Shown here one piece after another: positions 32,535 to 40,702 of a stretch of DNA of 64,000 nt (the stretch's first letter is position 1; every line of letters starts with the position of its first letter). Under the pieces are notes generated by a model, which was not told where the DNA came from, ran no database searches, and saw only the letters and a program-made list of their open reading frames with translations. The position numbers and the translations under genes are program-made. The DNA comes from Anaerovorax odorimutans (GTDB lineage Bacteria; Bacillota; Clostridia; Peptostreptococcales; JAAYPU01): assembly GCA_016841185.1 (NCBI GenBank), contig JAENZQ010000004.1:1-64000 (forward strand). The letters are read 5' to 3'.

Positions 32535-34313
32535 TTACTGCTTTTCTGACGATGCTCCGGTCGTTTTCTGTAATTTAGCCATATTGATAACATCTCTGAG
32601 GCCTAAAAGAAGCAATACAAAAATCATAACGATGCCTGCTGCGAATGAGATCCAGGTCATAGCTAATGCAGCACCTTTGATGTGGAAGAAGAATGATAAA
32701 ATGAAGTGAAGTACAAATAGTATTCCTACTAAAATCCAGAGCAGTTTTATCAAACCACTATGTGCACCTAACCAGCCCATGATGCCTTTTCCGGTTTCAT
32801 TTGCGATTTCGGGTGTATTGGCTTTCATTTCATTACCTAATGTATGATAGTTTGTAATTTTCGCTTTTTCATATTCCGGTTTTGTGGCCAAGGATATAAC
32901 GATCATAAGAATCAAAGAGACTACTAGGCCAACATGCCCTGCATGAAGTCCATATACCAAAGAACCCGGGCTTCCTGTGGTGCTCCAGACCCACATTGCC
33001 CATGCCAAGCCTGCGATGCCGCCGCCCCATGAAGCCGCTAAAGCGCCTGCTGTTGTTGACCGCTTCCAGAACCACGCAGAGATAGTTGGCGCAAATAACC
33101 CGGAAATACCGATGGCCTGTGCTAACACCCATAAAGGTATTAAAATGGGCAGCCATAAAGCACTTGCAATGGCAATCATCATAACAATGATCAATGAGAT
33201 CCTGCTGGCCAGCAAAGATTGCTTGTCGGTTGCATTTTTATTAATGAGTTTTTGGTAAATATCTCTTGTTAAAATGGTAACACCATTCATTGCAAAAGAA
33301 GATCCGCATGAAATAATCGTCATCAATAAACCTACCACAACAATTGTTCCGATTAAAACAGGCATATTGTTCATGCAAAACCATGCATAAAGACCATCAT
33401 TGCTTAAACCTTCCGGAACAGCAACCAAGCCAAGTACACCTGCTACAGCAAGTGCAAGTCCTGCTATAAAAGGAAGTACGTTATAATAGGAACCGCCTAA
33501 TACAGCCAATTGTGCATTAGATGCTGTTCTTGGTGTAGTTCCGATATAGGCCCACATATAAATCCAGGGGTCTACCAGGTAGAATAAGCCCAATGTCAGG
33601 AACCACATGGACCAGACAGGCAAAGTCACATTCCATAGACTGACAGAGCCTTGCGGCATAATTTCGAATATTGCATCTACCGCCGCTGTTGGGGATTGAA
33701 ATAATTTGAAAACCATTATGGAAAACAACACAATACCAACAGACTGTAATACGCTTTGGAACCATTGAGTAATTAATGCGGAATATTGCCCTGCTGTAAT
33801 CATATACATTAAAATAATAATTGCAGATAGCCAAACGCCATATTTAATATCCCATCCAAAATTAATATTTAATACAATGGAAATGGATAATACTTGCATG
33901 CCTGTCAAGAATGCCGGTCTGGGTATTGAAAACAATGCCATTGGCAATCGCATGCTTTCGCCATAACGTGTACAGACAAAGTCTGCTAATGTAACAGCAC
34001 CTGTTTTTCGACCAAAATAATTAAGCCTTCTGGAAAATAGTATGATAAATACAGTAATGCCTGCTACTACAAACATGGATGCCCACATTTGTGAAATACC
34101 GCCATTATAGCCATAGCCTACATATCCTGATACACTGGCACCGCCAACATATCCACCTAAGTATGCTGCTGCCATAAGCCAGAAAGGTGCTTTTCTCCCG
34201 GCTAACAAAAAGTCTTCTGATGTAGAGACAAGCCTTTTGAACCAAAGGCCCATGCCAATGAAAGCTATTACTAAAATGATAAGGATAATAGTGCTTAAAG
34301 TTAGAATTGTCAT
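32535..34313 (-). CDS. Sodium:solute symporter (SSF family)
   Basis: 592 residues with 12-13 predicted membrane helices. FLLAGRKAPFWLMAAAYLGGYVGGASVSGYVGYGYNGG is the classical SSF start (usually GGR...GA...S), and VGLLMTIISCGSSFAMNGVTILTRDIYQ the conserved helix-8 Na+ region. GGAGGT ribosome site 6 nt from the ATG. First gene of an operon with the M20 amidohydrolase, driven by a sigma-54 promoter; substrate unknown, probably an amidated or N-acylated amino acid. Confidence 0.88.
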   Translation of the reverse strand: MTILTLSTIILIILVIAFIGMGLWFKRLVSTSEDFLLAGRKAPFWLMAAAYLGGYVGGASVSGYVGYGYNGGISQMWASMFVVAGITVFIILFSRRLNYFGRKTGAVTLADFVCTRYGESMRLPMALFSIPRPAFLTGMQVLSISIVLNINFGWDIKYGVWLSAIIILMYMITAGQYSALITQWFQSVLQSVGIVLFSIMVFKLFQSPTAAVDAIFEIMPQGSVSLWNVTLPVWSMWFLTLGLFYLVDPWIYMWAYIGTTPRTASNAQLAVLGGSYYNVLPFIAGLALAVAGVLGLVAVPEGLSNDGLYAWFCMNNMPVLIGTIVVVGLLMTIISCGSSFAMNGVTILTRDIYQKLINKNATDKQSLLASRISLIIVMMIAIASALWLPILIPLWVLAQAIGISGLFAPTISAWFWKRSTTAGALAASWGGGIAGLAWAMWVWSTTGSPGSLVYGLHAGHVGLVVSLILMIVISLATKPEYEKAKITNYHTLGNEMKANTPEIANETGKGIMGWLGAHSGLIKLLWILVGILFVLHFILSFFFHIKGAALAMTWISFAAGIVMIFVLLLLGLRDVINMAKLQKTTGASSEKQ

Positions 34314-34363
34314 ATTGTTTACCTCCTTTAATTAAACTGGTATACTGGATATATAATAGAATT

Positions 34364-34379
34364 AGCAATCATTGTGCCA
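34364..34379 (-). promoter_or_regulatory. Sigma-54 (-24/-12) promoter of the symporter-amidohydrolase operon
   Basis: TGGCACAATGATTGCT on the minus strand: GG and GC spaced by the required 10 nt, near-perfect match to TGGCAC-N5-TTGC; 50 bp before the ATG. Confidence 0.9.
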
Positions 34380-34453
34380 AAATCAGGTTAATTACTACGG
34401 CTGAATGTTAAATCCAATTTAAACGATTTTTCAGAGCGGAGTACACCCACACG

Positions 34454-34476
34454 GAATAGTGGTAAATAAGCTATTC
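34454..34476. promoter_or_regulatory. Candidate enhancer (UAS) for the sigma-54 activator
   Basis: Inverted repeat GAATAG-N11-CTATTC about 75-95 bp upstream of the -24 box, the usual place for activator binding. Confidence 0.5.
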
Positions 34477-34526
34477 TGAAAGCCCTATAAAAAGAAGCTG
34501 AATATAAAGGACTTATAAGCTATATT

Positions 34527-34582
34527 AAAAAACAGACTTAATTTTCAAACTAAAATAATGAATGAAATAAAGTCTGTTTTTA
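34527..34582 (-). terminator. Terminator of the sigma-54 activator gene
   Basis: AAACAGACTT (34530-34539) / AAGTCTGTTT (34570-34579) with a U tract on the minus strand. A second perfect 13-bp hairpin TCATAAATGAATT / AATTCATTTATGA (34604-34633) lies right after the stop codon. Together they fill most of the 323-bp gap 34314-34636. Confidence 0.7.
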
Positions 34583-34636
34583 TACATACTGCAGCAACTT
34601 AAGTCATAAATGAATTAGTCAATTCATTTATGAATG

Positions 34637-36484
34637 CTACCATTTGTATTTTTTTATTTTTCTGTAAGCACTGGCCTGGCTTATTTCTAAGAGTTCAGCC
34701 ACATCATAACTGTTCTGGCTGATTTCTGTTGCCATGTTTATCAATTGGCGCTCAGTTTCATCGATGGCTTTTTTTAATGGCAATAATTTATTTACAATTA
34801 ATGTTTCTTCTTTAGGACTTATATTATAATCCATATCCAGATCCATATCCAGATCATCTATATCCACAAGGCCATCTTTTATTAATACCAATCTTTCAAC
34901 AAAATGATCCAGTTCTCTTACATTGCCCGGCCAATTGTAATTAGAAAGTATCTCCTGTGCCTGATGGGTCAATGTCACATTACCATTGTGTTTTTTGTTG
35001 TAATAAGTAAGATAATGCTGCAATAATGTATATATATCTTCTTTTCTTTCCCGTAAGGGAGACAGATGTACTGGAAATACATTGAGTCTGTAATATAAAT
35101 CTGCCCTGAAAAGTTCTTTTGATACAAGTTGTTTTAAATCTTTGTTGGTGGCAGCGATGATTCGTATATCTATATCAATAGGACTGACGGCACCAACACG
35201 TGTTACTTGGCGGTCCTGAAGCACCTTAAGCAGTTTTACTTGCATATGCATTGGCATATCACCGATTTCATCCAAAAACAAGGTCCCTTTATTCGCCATT
35301 TCTATCATACCGGGTTTTCCACCTTTTTTTGCACCTGTAAATGCTCCGGATTCATAACCGAATAGCTCAGATTCAAATAAAGCTTCAGGAATGGCGCTAC
35401 AGTTTATTTCTATCAACTTTTCACCGGAGCGTTTGCTGTTATCATGGATGTATCGGGCTATCAGACCTTTACCCGTTCCGGATTCACCGGTAATAAGTAC
35501 AGTTGAATCTACATGAGTTACTTTACTAATCATCGTCATCAGATTAATCATATTTTCGCTTGTGTATATTATTGTGGATAAATGGTTACTTTCATTAGAC
35601 ATTTTTACGGAAGTCGATTTAATATCTAAAAGATAGTTCTTAAGGATGCTGAGTTCATCGATATCCTTGGTGTTGCATATTACCATATAAATATTCCCAT
35701 CTACATCAAAGACAGGAACGCCTGTGACGATCAGGTCTTTGCCATTGTAACCTTTTTGTATAAGTGTTACAGGTCTTTTTTCTTTCAATACAATAGCGCT
35801 TATTGATGGTTTGTATATGCCCTGGGATTCTATTTCAAAAACACTTAATCCTAATACGGAGCTTACAGGGGCTCCGGTCATTCTTTCAAAAGAATCGTTG
35901 GCATATACGGTAATACCATTTCCATCTGTTACATAGATGCTGTCGGAGGAATATTCTATGATGTCCCATAATTCTCTGTTAACATAAATGAGTTTATTGA
36001 TCCTGTTATAGAAATCTATAAAATAGTTATTATTAACCTTCGGCATTTCCAGATCTGATTCCTCATCCTGATGCAATAATTTTTTTGTAGCTGTTTTCTT
36101 TATCTGATCCAATGATAATTTTAATAGTTTTCTTGACAATATTGTTTCAGATACGATTCCTGTAATATTATTATGATGATCTGTTACAATAACAAAAGGT
36201 TTTTCCAGGATAAATGCATCTACTTTTGTATCCATATTTACCTGTACATAGTTGGTATTGATAATACGATATACGGGTTCGTAGGGAGAGATACAGCCGC
36301 CATAGGCATTAATAAGTTCTTCTTTAGAAATAATGCCTAGAATTTTTTTCTTATCGTTGTTTTTAACGATTGCTGCATTTAAGGAGCTGTTTTGTATGAG
36401 AGAAAGAGCTTCTTTTATTGGAGTGGTATCGTCTATAAAATTTTCTTTAAGACATATTTCCATTATATCTTTGTAATACATCAT
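34637..36484 (-). CDS. Sigma-54-dependent activator: CBS pair, PAS, AAA+, Fis HTH
   Basis: 615 residues. Residues ~5-125 form two CBS motifs (IKEALSLIQNSSLNAAIVKNNDKKKILGIISKEELINA and VDAFILEKPFVIVTDHHNNITGIVSE); ~165-275 a PAS domain (DIIEYSSDSIYVTDGNGITVYANDSFERMTG); ~305-540 the AAA+ core with Walker A GESGTGKG, the sigma-54 contact loop ESGAFTGA, Walker B LFLDEIGDMP; C-terminal Fis HTH YDVAELLEISQASAYRKIKKY. CBS domains often bind adenosyl nucleotides, so energy state plus a PAS ligand may be sensed. Adjacent to the symporter operon with the -24/-12 promoter, its likely target. Confidence 0.92.
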   Translation of the reverse strand: MMYYKDIMEICLKENFIDDTTPIKEALSLIQNSSLNAAIVKNNDKKKILGIISKEELINAYGGCISPYEPVYRIINTNYVQVNMDTKVDAFILEKPFVIVTDHHNNITGIVSETILSRKLLKLSLDQIKKTATKKLLHQDEESDLEMPKVNNNYFIDFYNRINKLIYVNRELWDIIEYSSDSIYVTDGNGITVYANDSFERMTGAPVSSVLGLSVFEIESQGIYKPSISAIVLKEKRPVTLIQKGYNGKDLIVTGVPVFDVDGNIYMVICNTKDIDELSILKNYLLDIKSTSVKMSNESNHLSTIIYTSENMINLMTMISKVTHVDSTVLITGESGTGKGLIARYIHDNSKRSGEKLIEINCSAIPEALFESELFGYESGAFTGAKKGGKPGMIEMANKGTLFLDEIGDMPMHMQVKLLKVLQDRQVTRVGAVSPIDIDIRIIAATNKDLKQLVSKELFRADLYYRLNVFPVHLSPLRERKEDIYTLLQHYLTYYNKKHNGNVTLTHQAQEILSNYNWPGNVRELDHFVERLVLIKDGLVDIDDLDMDLDMDYNISPKEETLIVNKLLPLKKAIDETERQLINMATEISQNSYDVAELLEISQASAYRKIKKYKW

Positions 36485-36664
36485 TGCCTCCGGATTAATC
36501 CATAATGTAAGGAAAATACAGTATTGTATTTTGCCTTGCCATAATCATTGTATCACTTTTTTCAGAATAGTTTAACTAAAGTTTATTAACCCAATAATCA
36601 AAATCAGATATTTTGGGGTGGGCTATCAAAGATAAAAAAATAATAAGACATTGATTTTAATATA

Positions 36665-36724
36665 TTGACAATTGAAAACATAAGGTATATTATAATCATA
36701 TAATATTTCGATATACGAAATATT
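36665..36724 (+). promoter_or_regulatory. marR promoter and palindromic operator
   Basis: TTGACA (36665-36670), 17 nt, TATTAT, then the perfect inverted repeat AATATTTCG-ATATA-CGAAATATT (36702-36724) between the -10 element and the ribosome site. It should be a MarR autorepression site. Confidence 0.8.
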
Positions 36725-36738
36725 TGGAGGATGAACCA

Positions 36739-37218
36739 ATGTTGAATAGTGATGCTTTGATAGGAATTTTAATGGATAATGTAAAGAGATTCTTCTTTCA
36801 GGATTGGGTCAATCTTGATTTGAAATTTTCTAAGTCGGAGATATTTGCTATACTTTTGATCGATAGAAGGAAAGAAATCACCATGTCGGAACTGGCGGAA
36901 TATATAAGCGTACCCATGAGTACGGCAACAGGGATTGCCGACAGGTTGGTTAAAAATCATTATCTTAAACGCGAAAGAAGCGAAAAAGACAGAAGAATCG
37001 TTGTATTAAAGCTTACAGATAAAGGCAGTCGGATGGTGTCTGATTTGAAGGGTATGATAACCAAATACCTGAATATAATCATAGATGATCTGACAGAAGA
37101 AGAAAAAGAATTTTTAGGCAGGATTGCCTTTAAAATAATGGATATACTACAATCTAACAGGTCAAAGGCAACCGAGGGCCAAAAGAAAAAGGAAATAAAG
37201 AGTATAGAAATAGAATAA
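36739..37218 (+). CDS. MarR-family regulator
   Basis: 159 residues from ATG 36739, which follows GGAGGATGAACCA; the ORF-track start (TTG at 36724) overlaps operator and ribosome site. RRKEITMSELAEYISVPMSTATGIADRLVKNHYLKRERSEKDRRIVVLKLTDKG is the winged-helix core with the DxR wing (EKDRR). Followed by a terminator (AAAAGCCC / GGGCTTTT, 37217-37238) and then the ArsA-type gene, 190 bp further. Confidence 0.9.
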   Translation: MLNSDALIGILMDNVKRFFFQDWVNLDLKFSKSEIFAILLIDRRKEITMSELAEYISVPMSTATGIADRLVKNHYLKRERSEKDRRIVVLKLTDKGSRMVSDLKGMITKYLNIIIDDLTEEEKEFLGRIAFKIMDILQSNRSKATEGQKKKEIKSIEIE

Positions 37219-37238
37219 AAGCCCCCAAAAGGGCTTTT
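37217..37238. terminator. Terminator after marR
   Basis: AAAAGCCC-CCAAAA-GGGCTTTT, overlapping the stop codon. Confidence 0.7.
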
Positions 37239-37428
37239 ACAAAGAACTAATATTTCGGGATTCGAATTATTCGAAACAAAAAATAATTAAAAAAGATCAG
37301 AGAAAGGCGATCGATGTAGGGGATAGCCATAGATACAAAAGCTTTTATATTCGTTGATAGAAATATAATGGGTTGGAATTATATTTAACCCACAAAGCTA
37401 AAATCTTAAATTATGGAGGATTTATATT

Positions 37429-38604
37429 ATGAGAATTATATTGTATACCGGAAAAGGCGGAGTTGGAAAAACAAGTGTTGCTGCTGCTACAGCTGTAAGC
37501 AGTGCAAAACAGGGCTTGAAAACTCTTGTGGTGAGCACAGATCCGGCTCATAGTTTGGGAGATTCGTTTGACAGGAAGCTTTCATATGAACCGGAAGAGA
37601 TCATGGTAAATCTTTGGGCACAGGAAATCGATACGGTACATGAGATCGAAGAAGGCTGGGGGAAAGTTCAAAAGTATTTGACGGATCTTTTTACATCAAA
37701 AGCTGTTAAGAATATTACTACTCAGGAGTTAACGATTTTCCCGGGTATGGAAGACTTATTGAGTCTGCTGAAAATATTAAAATACTATAAAGAAGGGTTC
37801 TTTGATGTCATTATCATTGATTGTGCACCAACAGGAGAGACTCTGGCTTTATTAAGTTTTCCGGAAATGCTCAGATGGTGGATGGAAAAACTATTCCCCA
37901 TTAAGAAGAAAGCCATTAAGGTTGTGGGGCCTGTTGTGGAACCCATTTTAGGTATCCCCATGCCATCCGGTGAGGTCATGAATGAGATCGACAATATGTA
38001 TTATGAACTCGATGAAATGAAAAAAGTGTTTTCAGACAGAGATATTACCAGTATACGAATTGTGGTCAATCCGGAGAAAATGGTGATAAAAGAAGCACAA
38101 AGAAGTTTCACTTATCTGAACATATATGACTTCAATGTGGATGCTGTTGTTGTAAACAAAGTCATTCCGGACAATGTCACAGATGATTATTTTAGGGCTT
38201 GGAAGGACATTCAAAAGAAATATAAATCGGATATCAATGAAAGTTTTGCGCCAATACCTATTTATTATGCGCCTCTTTTTGAGACGGAAGTAGTAGGAAC
38301 CGGTATGTTAAATAGAATGTCAGAGGAAATATTTAAAAAGGAAAATCCCGTGAATATCAAATACAGAGGCAGAGCCCAAAGAATAGATAATGAGGATGGC
38401 GGTTATATTTTGACCATGGAAATGCCATTTCTACAAAAGAAGGATTTGTCTCTCAATCAAAAGGGGGATGAATTGATTATAAAGGCAGGTGGTATCAAGA
38501 GAAACATCACTTTGCCACGGACATTGTTGAACTATTCCATAAAGAAAGCAAAATTTGATGATCAACATCTTAAAATCTGGTTTGGAGGCGAGAAAAATGA
38601 ATGA
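37429..38604 (+). CDS. ArsA/Get3-family ATPase with C-terminal HSP20-like domain
   Basis: 391 residues. Deviant P-loop YTGKGGVGKTSVAAATA, switch I VVSTDPAHSLGDSFD, and switch II DVIIIDCAPTGETLALLSFPE. Residues ~322-391 (GGYILTMEMPFLQKKDLSLNQKGDELIIKAGGIKRNITLPRTLLNYSIKKAKFDDQHLKIWF) are the alpha-crystallin-like ArsA-HSP20 domain. No arsenic genes or cysteines of the arsenite site are nearby, so a role in arsenite export is unlikely; a chaperone or targeting-type function is more probable. The next gene overlaps by 8 bp. Confidence 0.88.
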   Translation: MRIILYTGKGGVGKTSVAAATAVSSAKQGLKTLVVSTDPAHSLGDSFDRKLSYEPEEIMVNLWAQEIDTVHEIEEGWGKVQKYLTDLFTSKAVKNITTQELTIFPGMEDLLSLLKILKYYKEGFFDVIIIDCAPTGETLALLSFPEMLRWWMEKLFPIKKKAIKVVGPVVEPILGIPMPSGEVMNEIDNMYYELDEMKKVFSDRDITSIRIVVNPEKMVIKEAQRSFTYLNIYDFNVDAVVVNKVIPDNVTDDYFRAWKDIQKKYKSDINESFAPIPIYYAPLFETEVVGTGMLNRMSEEIFKKENPVNIKYRGRAQRIDNEDGGYILTMEMPFLQKKDLSLNQKGDELIIKAGGIKRNITLPRTLLNYSIKKAKFDDQHLKIWFGGEKNE

Positions 38605-38812
38605 AGACTTAATAAGAAAGCTGATTCAGGTAAAATTGGATATCGGGCAGGAGCTTCTCGAACATCTACCGCCCGGAAAAGCCGATGAAATCAGAGATTT
38701 GGGCAGAATCGCCCTGAAATGCCTTAATGAATATTCGGAAACAAATAAGAAAGAATATAATAAAAGATCTAAAAGTGCATCAGAAAAAGTTAAAAATATT
38801 GATATTGAATAG
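38597..38812 (+). CDS. Small partner protein of the ArsA-type ATPase
   Basis: 71 residues from ATG 38597 (GGAGGCG ribosome site), overlapping the ATPase stop by 8 bp, so coupled. Helical, charged: LIRKLIQVKLDIGQELLEHLPPGKADEIRDLGRIALKCLNEYSE, then a lysine-rich tail. Unknown function; the coupling suggests complex formation with the ATPase. Confidence 0.7.
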   Translation: MNEDLIRKLIQVKLDIGQELLEHLPPGKADEIRDLGRIALKCLNEYSETNKKEYNKRSKSASEKVKNIDIE

Positions 38813-38826
38813 TGTATTATGAAATT

Positions 38827-38852
38827 CTGAGGCTTCAAAATTGAAGCCTCAG
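38827..38852. terminator. Terminator hairpin copy 1 (left of the 38.9-kb element)
   Basis: CTGAGGCTTCAA-AA-TTGAAGCCTCAG, perfect 12-bp stem. Confidence 0.8.
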
Positions 38853-38866
38853 TTCAGATTTTTAGA

Positions 38867-39086
38867 CAATTGAATACTGTAGTATAAATATTCTTTTCCG
38901 TTATCTATTTGGATAAAATTTGGCAACATATAAGCCATAAAAGCCTAACCGCAAACAATCGCCGTCCATGGCTTAGGTTTGCTTACAGGCGTTCTGCTTG
39001 TTCACGGCTTTTCTATCTTATCTATAACCTCAATTTTTAAACCAAATAGCTAAAGTCATTGATATTTATACAACAGTATTCAATTT
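38867..39086. repeat. MITE-like palindromic element, about 220 bp
   Basis: Terminal inverted repeats of 25 bp with 23 matches: CAATTGAATACTGTAGTATAAATAT-type left end (38867-38891) and its complement at 39062-39086. The inverted pattern goes on inward (CTATTTGG / CCAAATAG; ATAAGCC...AAAAGC / GCTTTTC...CTTAT). No ORF. It sits between two copies of the same terminator stem and fills the 343-bp gap 38813-39155. Confidence 0.75.
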
Positions 39087-39113
39087 TTTAAGTTGCTTTG
39101 TCTTTAGCCTGTA

Positions 39114-39143
39114 CTGAGGCTTCAAGAATTCTTGAAGCCTCAG
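39114..39143. terminator. Terminator hairpin copy 2 (right of the 38.9-kb element)
   Basis: CTGAGGCTTCAAGAA / TTCTTGAAGCCTCAG, a perfect 30-bp palindrome 12 nt after the stop of the minus-strand gene; same 12-bp stem as 38827. Confidence 0.8.
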
Positions 39144-39155
39144 AATATGTGGCTA

Positions 39156-39542
39156 TTAGTAGTAATAAGGTCTTCTCCATATTGCGGCAAGAACAAGGAA
39201 CCATAATAATAAGCCTGAGCCGCAGCAGAAGAATTGACCTTCAGCATCAGGCTTGCCTCTGCCCGAAGGGCTGCTCAGGATTTTTTTGATCATATCAATT
39301 CTTTGTTTTTGTGCTCGGTTGATGAACCCGTCCATATGATACAGATGATCTAAATTATTTATATGCTGATTAATTACATTTTGTGGAACAGTAGGCTTGA
39401 TTCGTTGAATTTCCCTCAAAAGAAATTGATCTGATTTATTGGCATATTTTTTTGAATAGCCTTCCAATTCTTTTATCTGTTCTTCATTAAGAAATGTTTT
39501 ATTTAAAGCTTGGATAAATTCAATATCATACTCATTAGACAT
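39156..39542 (-). CDS. Hypothetical protein, single-pass C-tail
   Basis: 128 residues. Soluble helical part (MSNEYDIEFIQALNKTFLNEEQIKELEGYSKKYANKSDQFLLREIQRIKPTV), then a likely membrane segment GSGLLLWFLVLAAIW preceded by FFCC and a tail RRPYYY. GGAGGTGAC ribosome site. I do not recognise the family. The glycine/cysteine plus aromatic end could be an anchor or a protein-protein tail. Confidence 0.55.
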   Translation of the reverse strand: MSNEYDIEFIQALNKTFLNEEQIKELEGYSKKYANKSDQFLLREIQRIKPTVPQNVINQHINNLDHLYHMDGFINRAQKQRIDMIKKILSSPSGRGKPDAEGQFFCCGSGLLLWFLVLAAIWRRPYYY

Positions 39543-39660
39543 AAGCGTGTCACCTCCAATTTATCTTTGCAATAGTATAATATGCAATAAAATTTGAAGG
39601 GTGATTTTGCTGTTTTTAAGGTTCGTATCATATCTATTCAGGTAAAAAGTTGATTAGGAT

Positions 39661-40080
39661 TTAATGAAAGTTCCGATAATCTCCCTTTAATATCTTTAGA
39701 GCCAGTTTTTCATTATAGATTTCTTCCGGAGTCCTGATGCCAAGACGTCTGAGGATCGGCAGAGGAGGACACCAACCCTGGAGTGCATGCTGCAGTAAGA
39801 AAGCACCTGCGGCTCCGCCTAATAGGAACCATTTTTTATCCCGGATATATCCTAAAAAGGTACTGATCATCATAATGACAGCAGCGTTTGCTTCCAAGAA
39901 TCTTTCGGTATCAGATTCATGATTCAGGTCTTCAATCCTTTTTGCTATTTCAGTTTCATTTTTTTTGGAGTACTTTCTTATATTTGTAAGCATTTTATCC
40001 GTAATCTTTTCATTTACTTTACGATCCGTATGTATTTTAACTCGTTTTGAAGCAGGCGGCAGAATACAATTGATATTCAT
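39661..40080 (-). CDS. DUF2892 (YgaP-type) membrane domain protein
   Basis: 139 residues. The C-terminal half, LLGGAAGAFLLQHALQGWCPPLPILRRLGIRTPEEIYNEKLALKILKGDYRNF, is the DUF2892 family end with the GWCPP motif. N-terminal half is charged. In other bacteria such domains are fused to rhodanese (YgaP); here none is attached. Function unknown. Confidence 0.8.
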   Translation of the reverse strand: MNINCILPPASKRVKIHTDRKVNEKITDKMLTNIRKYSKKNETEIAKRIEDLNHESDTERFLEANAAVIMMISTFLGYIRDKKWFLLGGAAGAFLLQHALQGWCPPLPILRRLGIRTPEEIYNEKLALKILKGDYRNFH

Positions 40081-40225
40081 TTGATCACTCCTTTACTGTT
40101 TTCTTAACTAACTCTATTATTAACATTTATTGAAATATTATGAGAAAACCAGAAAACCCGGTATGTTGCAAGGGGTACTCTTTATGATATAATTTTATTA
40201 AATTTATTTTCAGTGGAGGGAGCTT

Positions 40226-40513
40226 ATGATAAAAGTAGTAGCAAAACAAACTATTAAAGAAGATATGATAGAGTCCTGCAAAAAAGTGATTTCAGGATTA
40301 GTAGAGGAAACAAGAAAGGAAGAAGGGTGTATTTCATATGAACTTTATCAGGATATAAAGAAGAAAAATATTTTAACATTCATCGAAGAATGGGAAAGCA
40401 CAGATGCGCTAAAAAGGCATATGAATACCAAACATTTTCTTGAAGCAACGCCTAAGATCAGCGCTATGCAAGAAAAAGAAGAAGAAATAAATGTTTATTC
40501 TGTAGTATTCTGA
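40226..40513 (+). CDS. ABM-domain monooxygenase-like protein (YgiN type)
   Basis: 95 residues. MIKVVAKQTIKEDMIESCKKVISGLVEETRKEEGCISYELYQDIKKKNILTFIEEWESTDALKRHMNTKHFLEATPKI is the antibiotic-biosynthesis-monooxygenase (ABM) fold with the EEGCISYELY and EEWES..AL..H signatures. Relatives are putative quinol monooxygenases. GGAGGGAG ribosome site. Confidence 0.87.
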   Translation: MIKVVAKQTIKEDMIESCKKVISGLVEETRKEEGCISYELYQDIKKKNILTFIEEWESTDALKRHMNTKHFLEATPKISAMQEKEEEINVYSVVF

Positions 40514-40552
40514 TATCCGGGATATAATTTAATTCCTATACCTATATATGAG

Positions 40553-40581
40553 TTTTCAAGGACCGTAAATTATGATACAAT
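40553..40581 (+). promoter_or_regulatory. Weak candidate promoter of the hut operon
   Basis: TTTTCA, 17 nt, TACAAT. The -35 is poor. It would start a leader of about 115 nt before hutH. Confidence 0.4.
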
Positions 40582-40618
40582 AATATCAAAAGTTCGGAAA
40601 ATATATTGAAAATGCCCA

Positions 40619-40635
40619 GAGATAATAGTTGATAG
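40619..40635 (+). promoter_or_regulatory. HutP RNA-binding site: three NAG triplets spaced by 4 nt
   Basis: GAG-ATAA-TAG-TTGA-TAG on the RNA strand, ending one base before the terminator stem. HutP hexamers of Bacillus bind three NAG triplets separated by four nucleotides and thereby prevent termination. Confidence 0.82.
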
Positions 40636-40636
40636 G

Positions 40637-40672
40637 GGGCAAAACTCAATTTTGTTGAGTTTTGCCCTTTTT
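40637..40672 (+). terminator. HutP-regulated attenuator in the hut leader
   Basis: GGGCAAAACTCAA-TTTTG-TTGAGTTTTGCCC then TTTTTTT, a strong intrinsic terminator 30 nt before the hutH start. Without antitermination it would block the operon. Confidence 0.88.
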
Positions 40673-40702
40673 TAATTTTCAGTTCTGGGGGGAGGAAAGA
40701 GT

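Noticed and set aside
37429-38604. Arsenite efflux ATPase ArsA
   Set aside because: No arsB, arsD or arsC nearby, and the C-terminal HSP20-like domain fits the other ArsA/Get3 subgroup; the ArsR-type gene at 2592 is 35 kb away.
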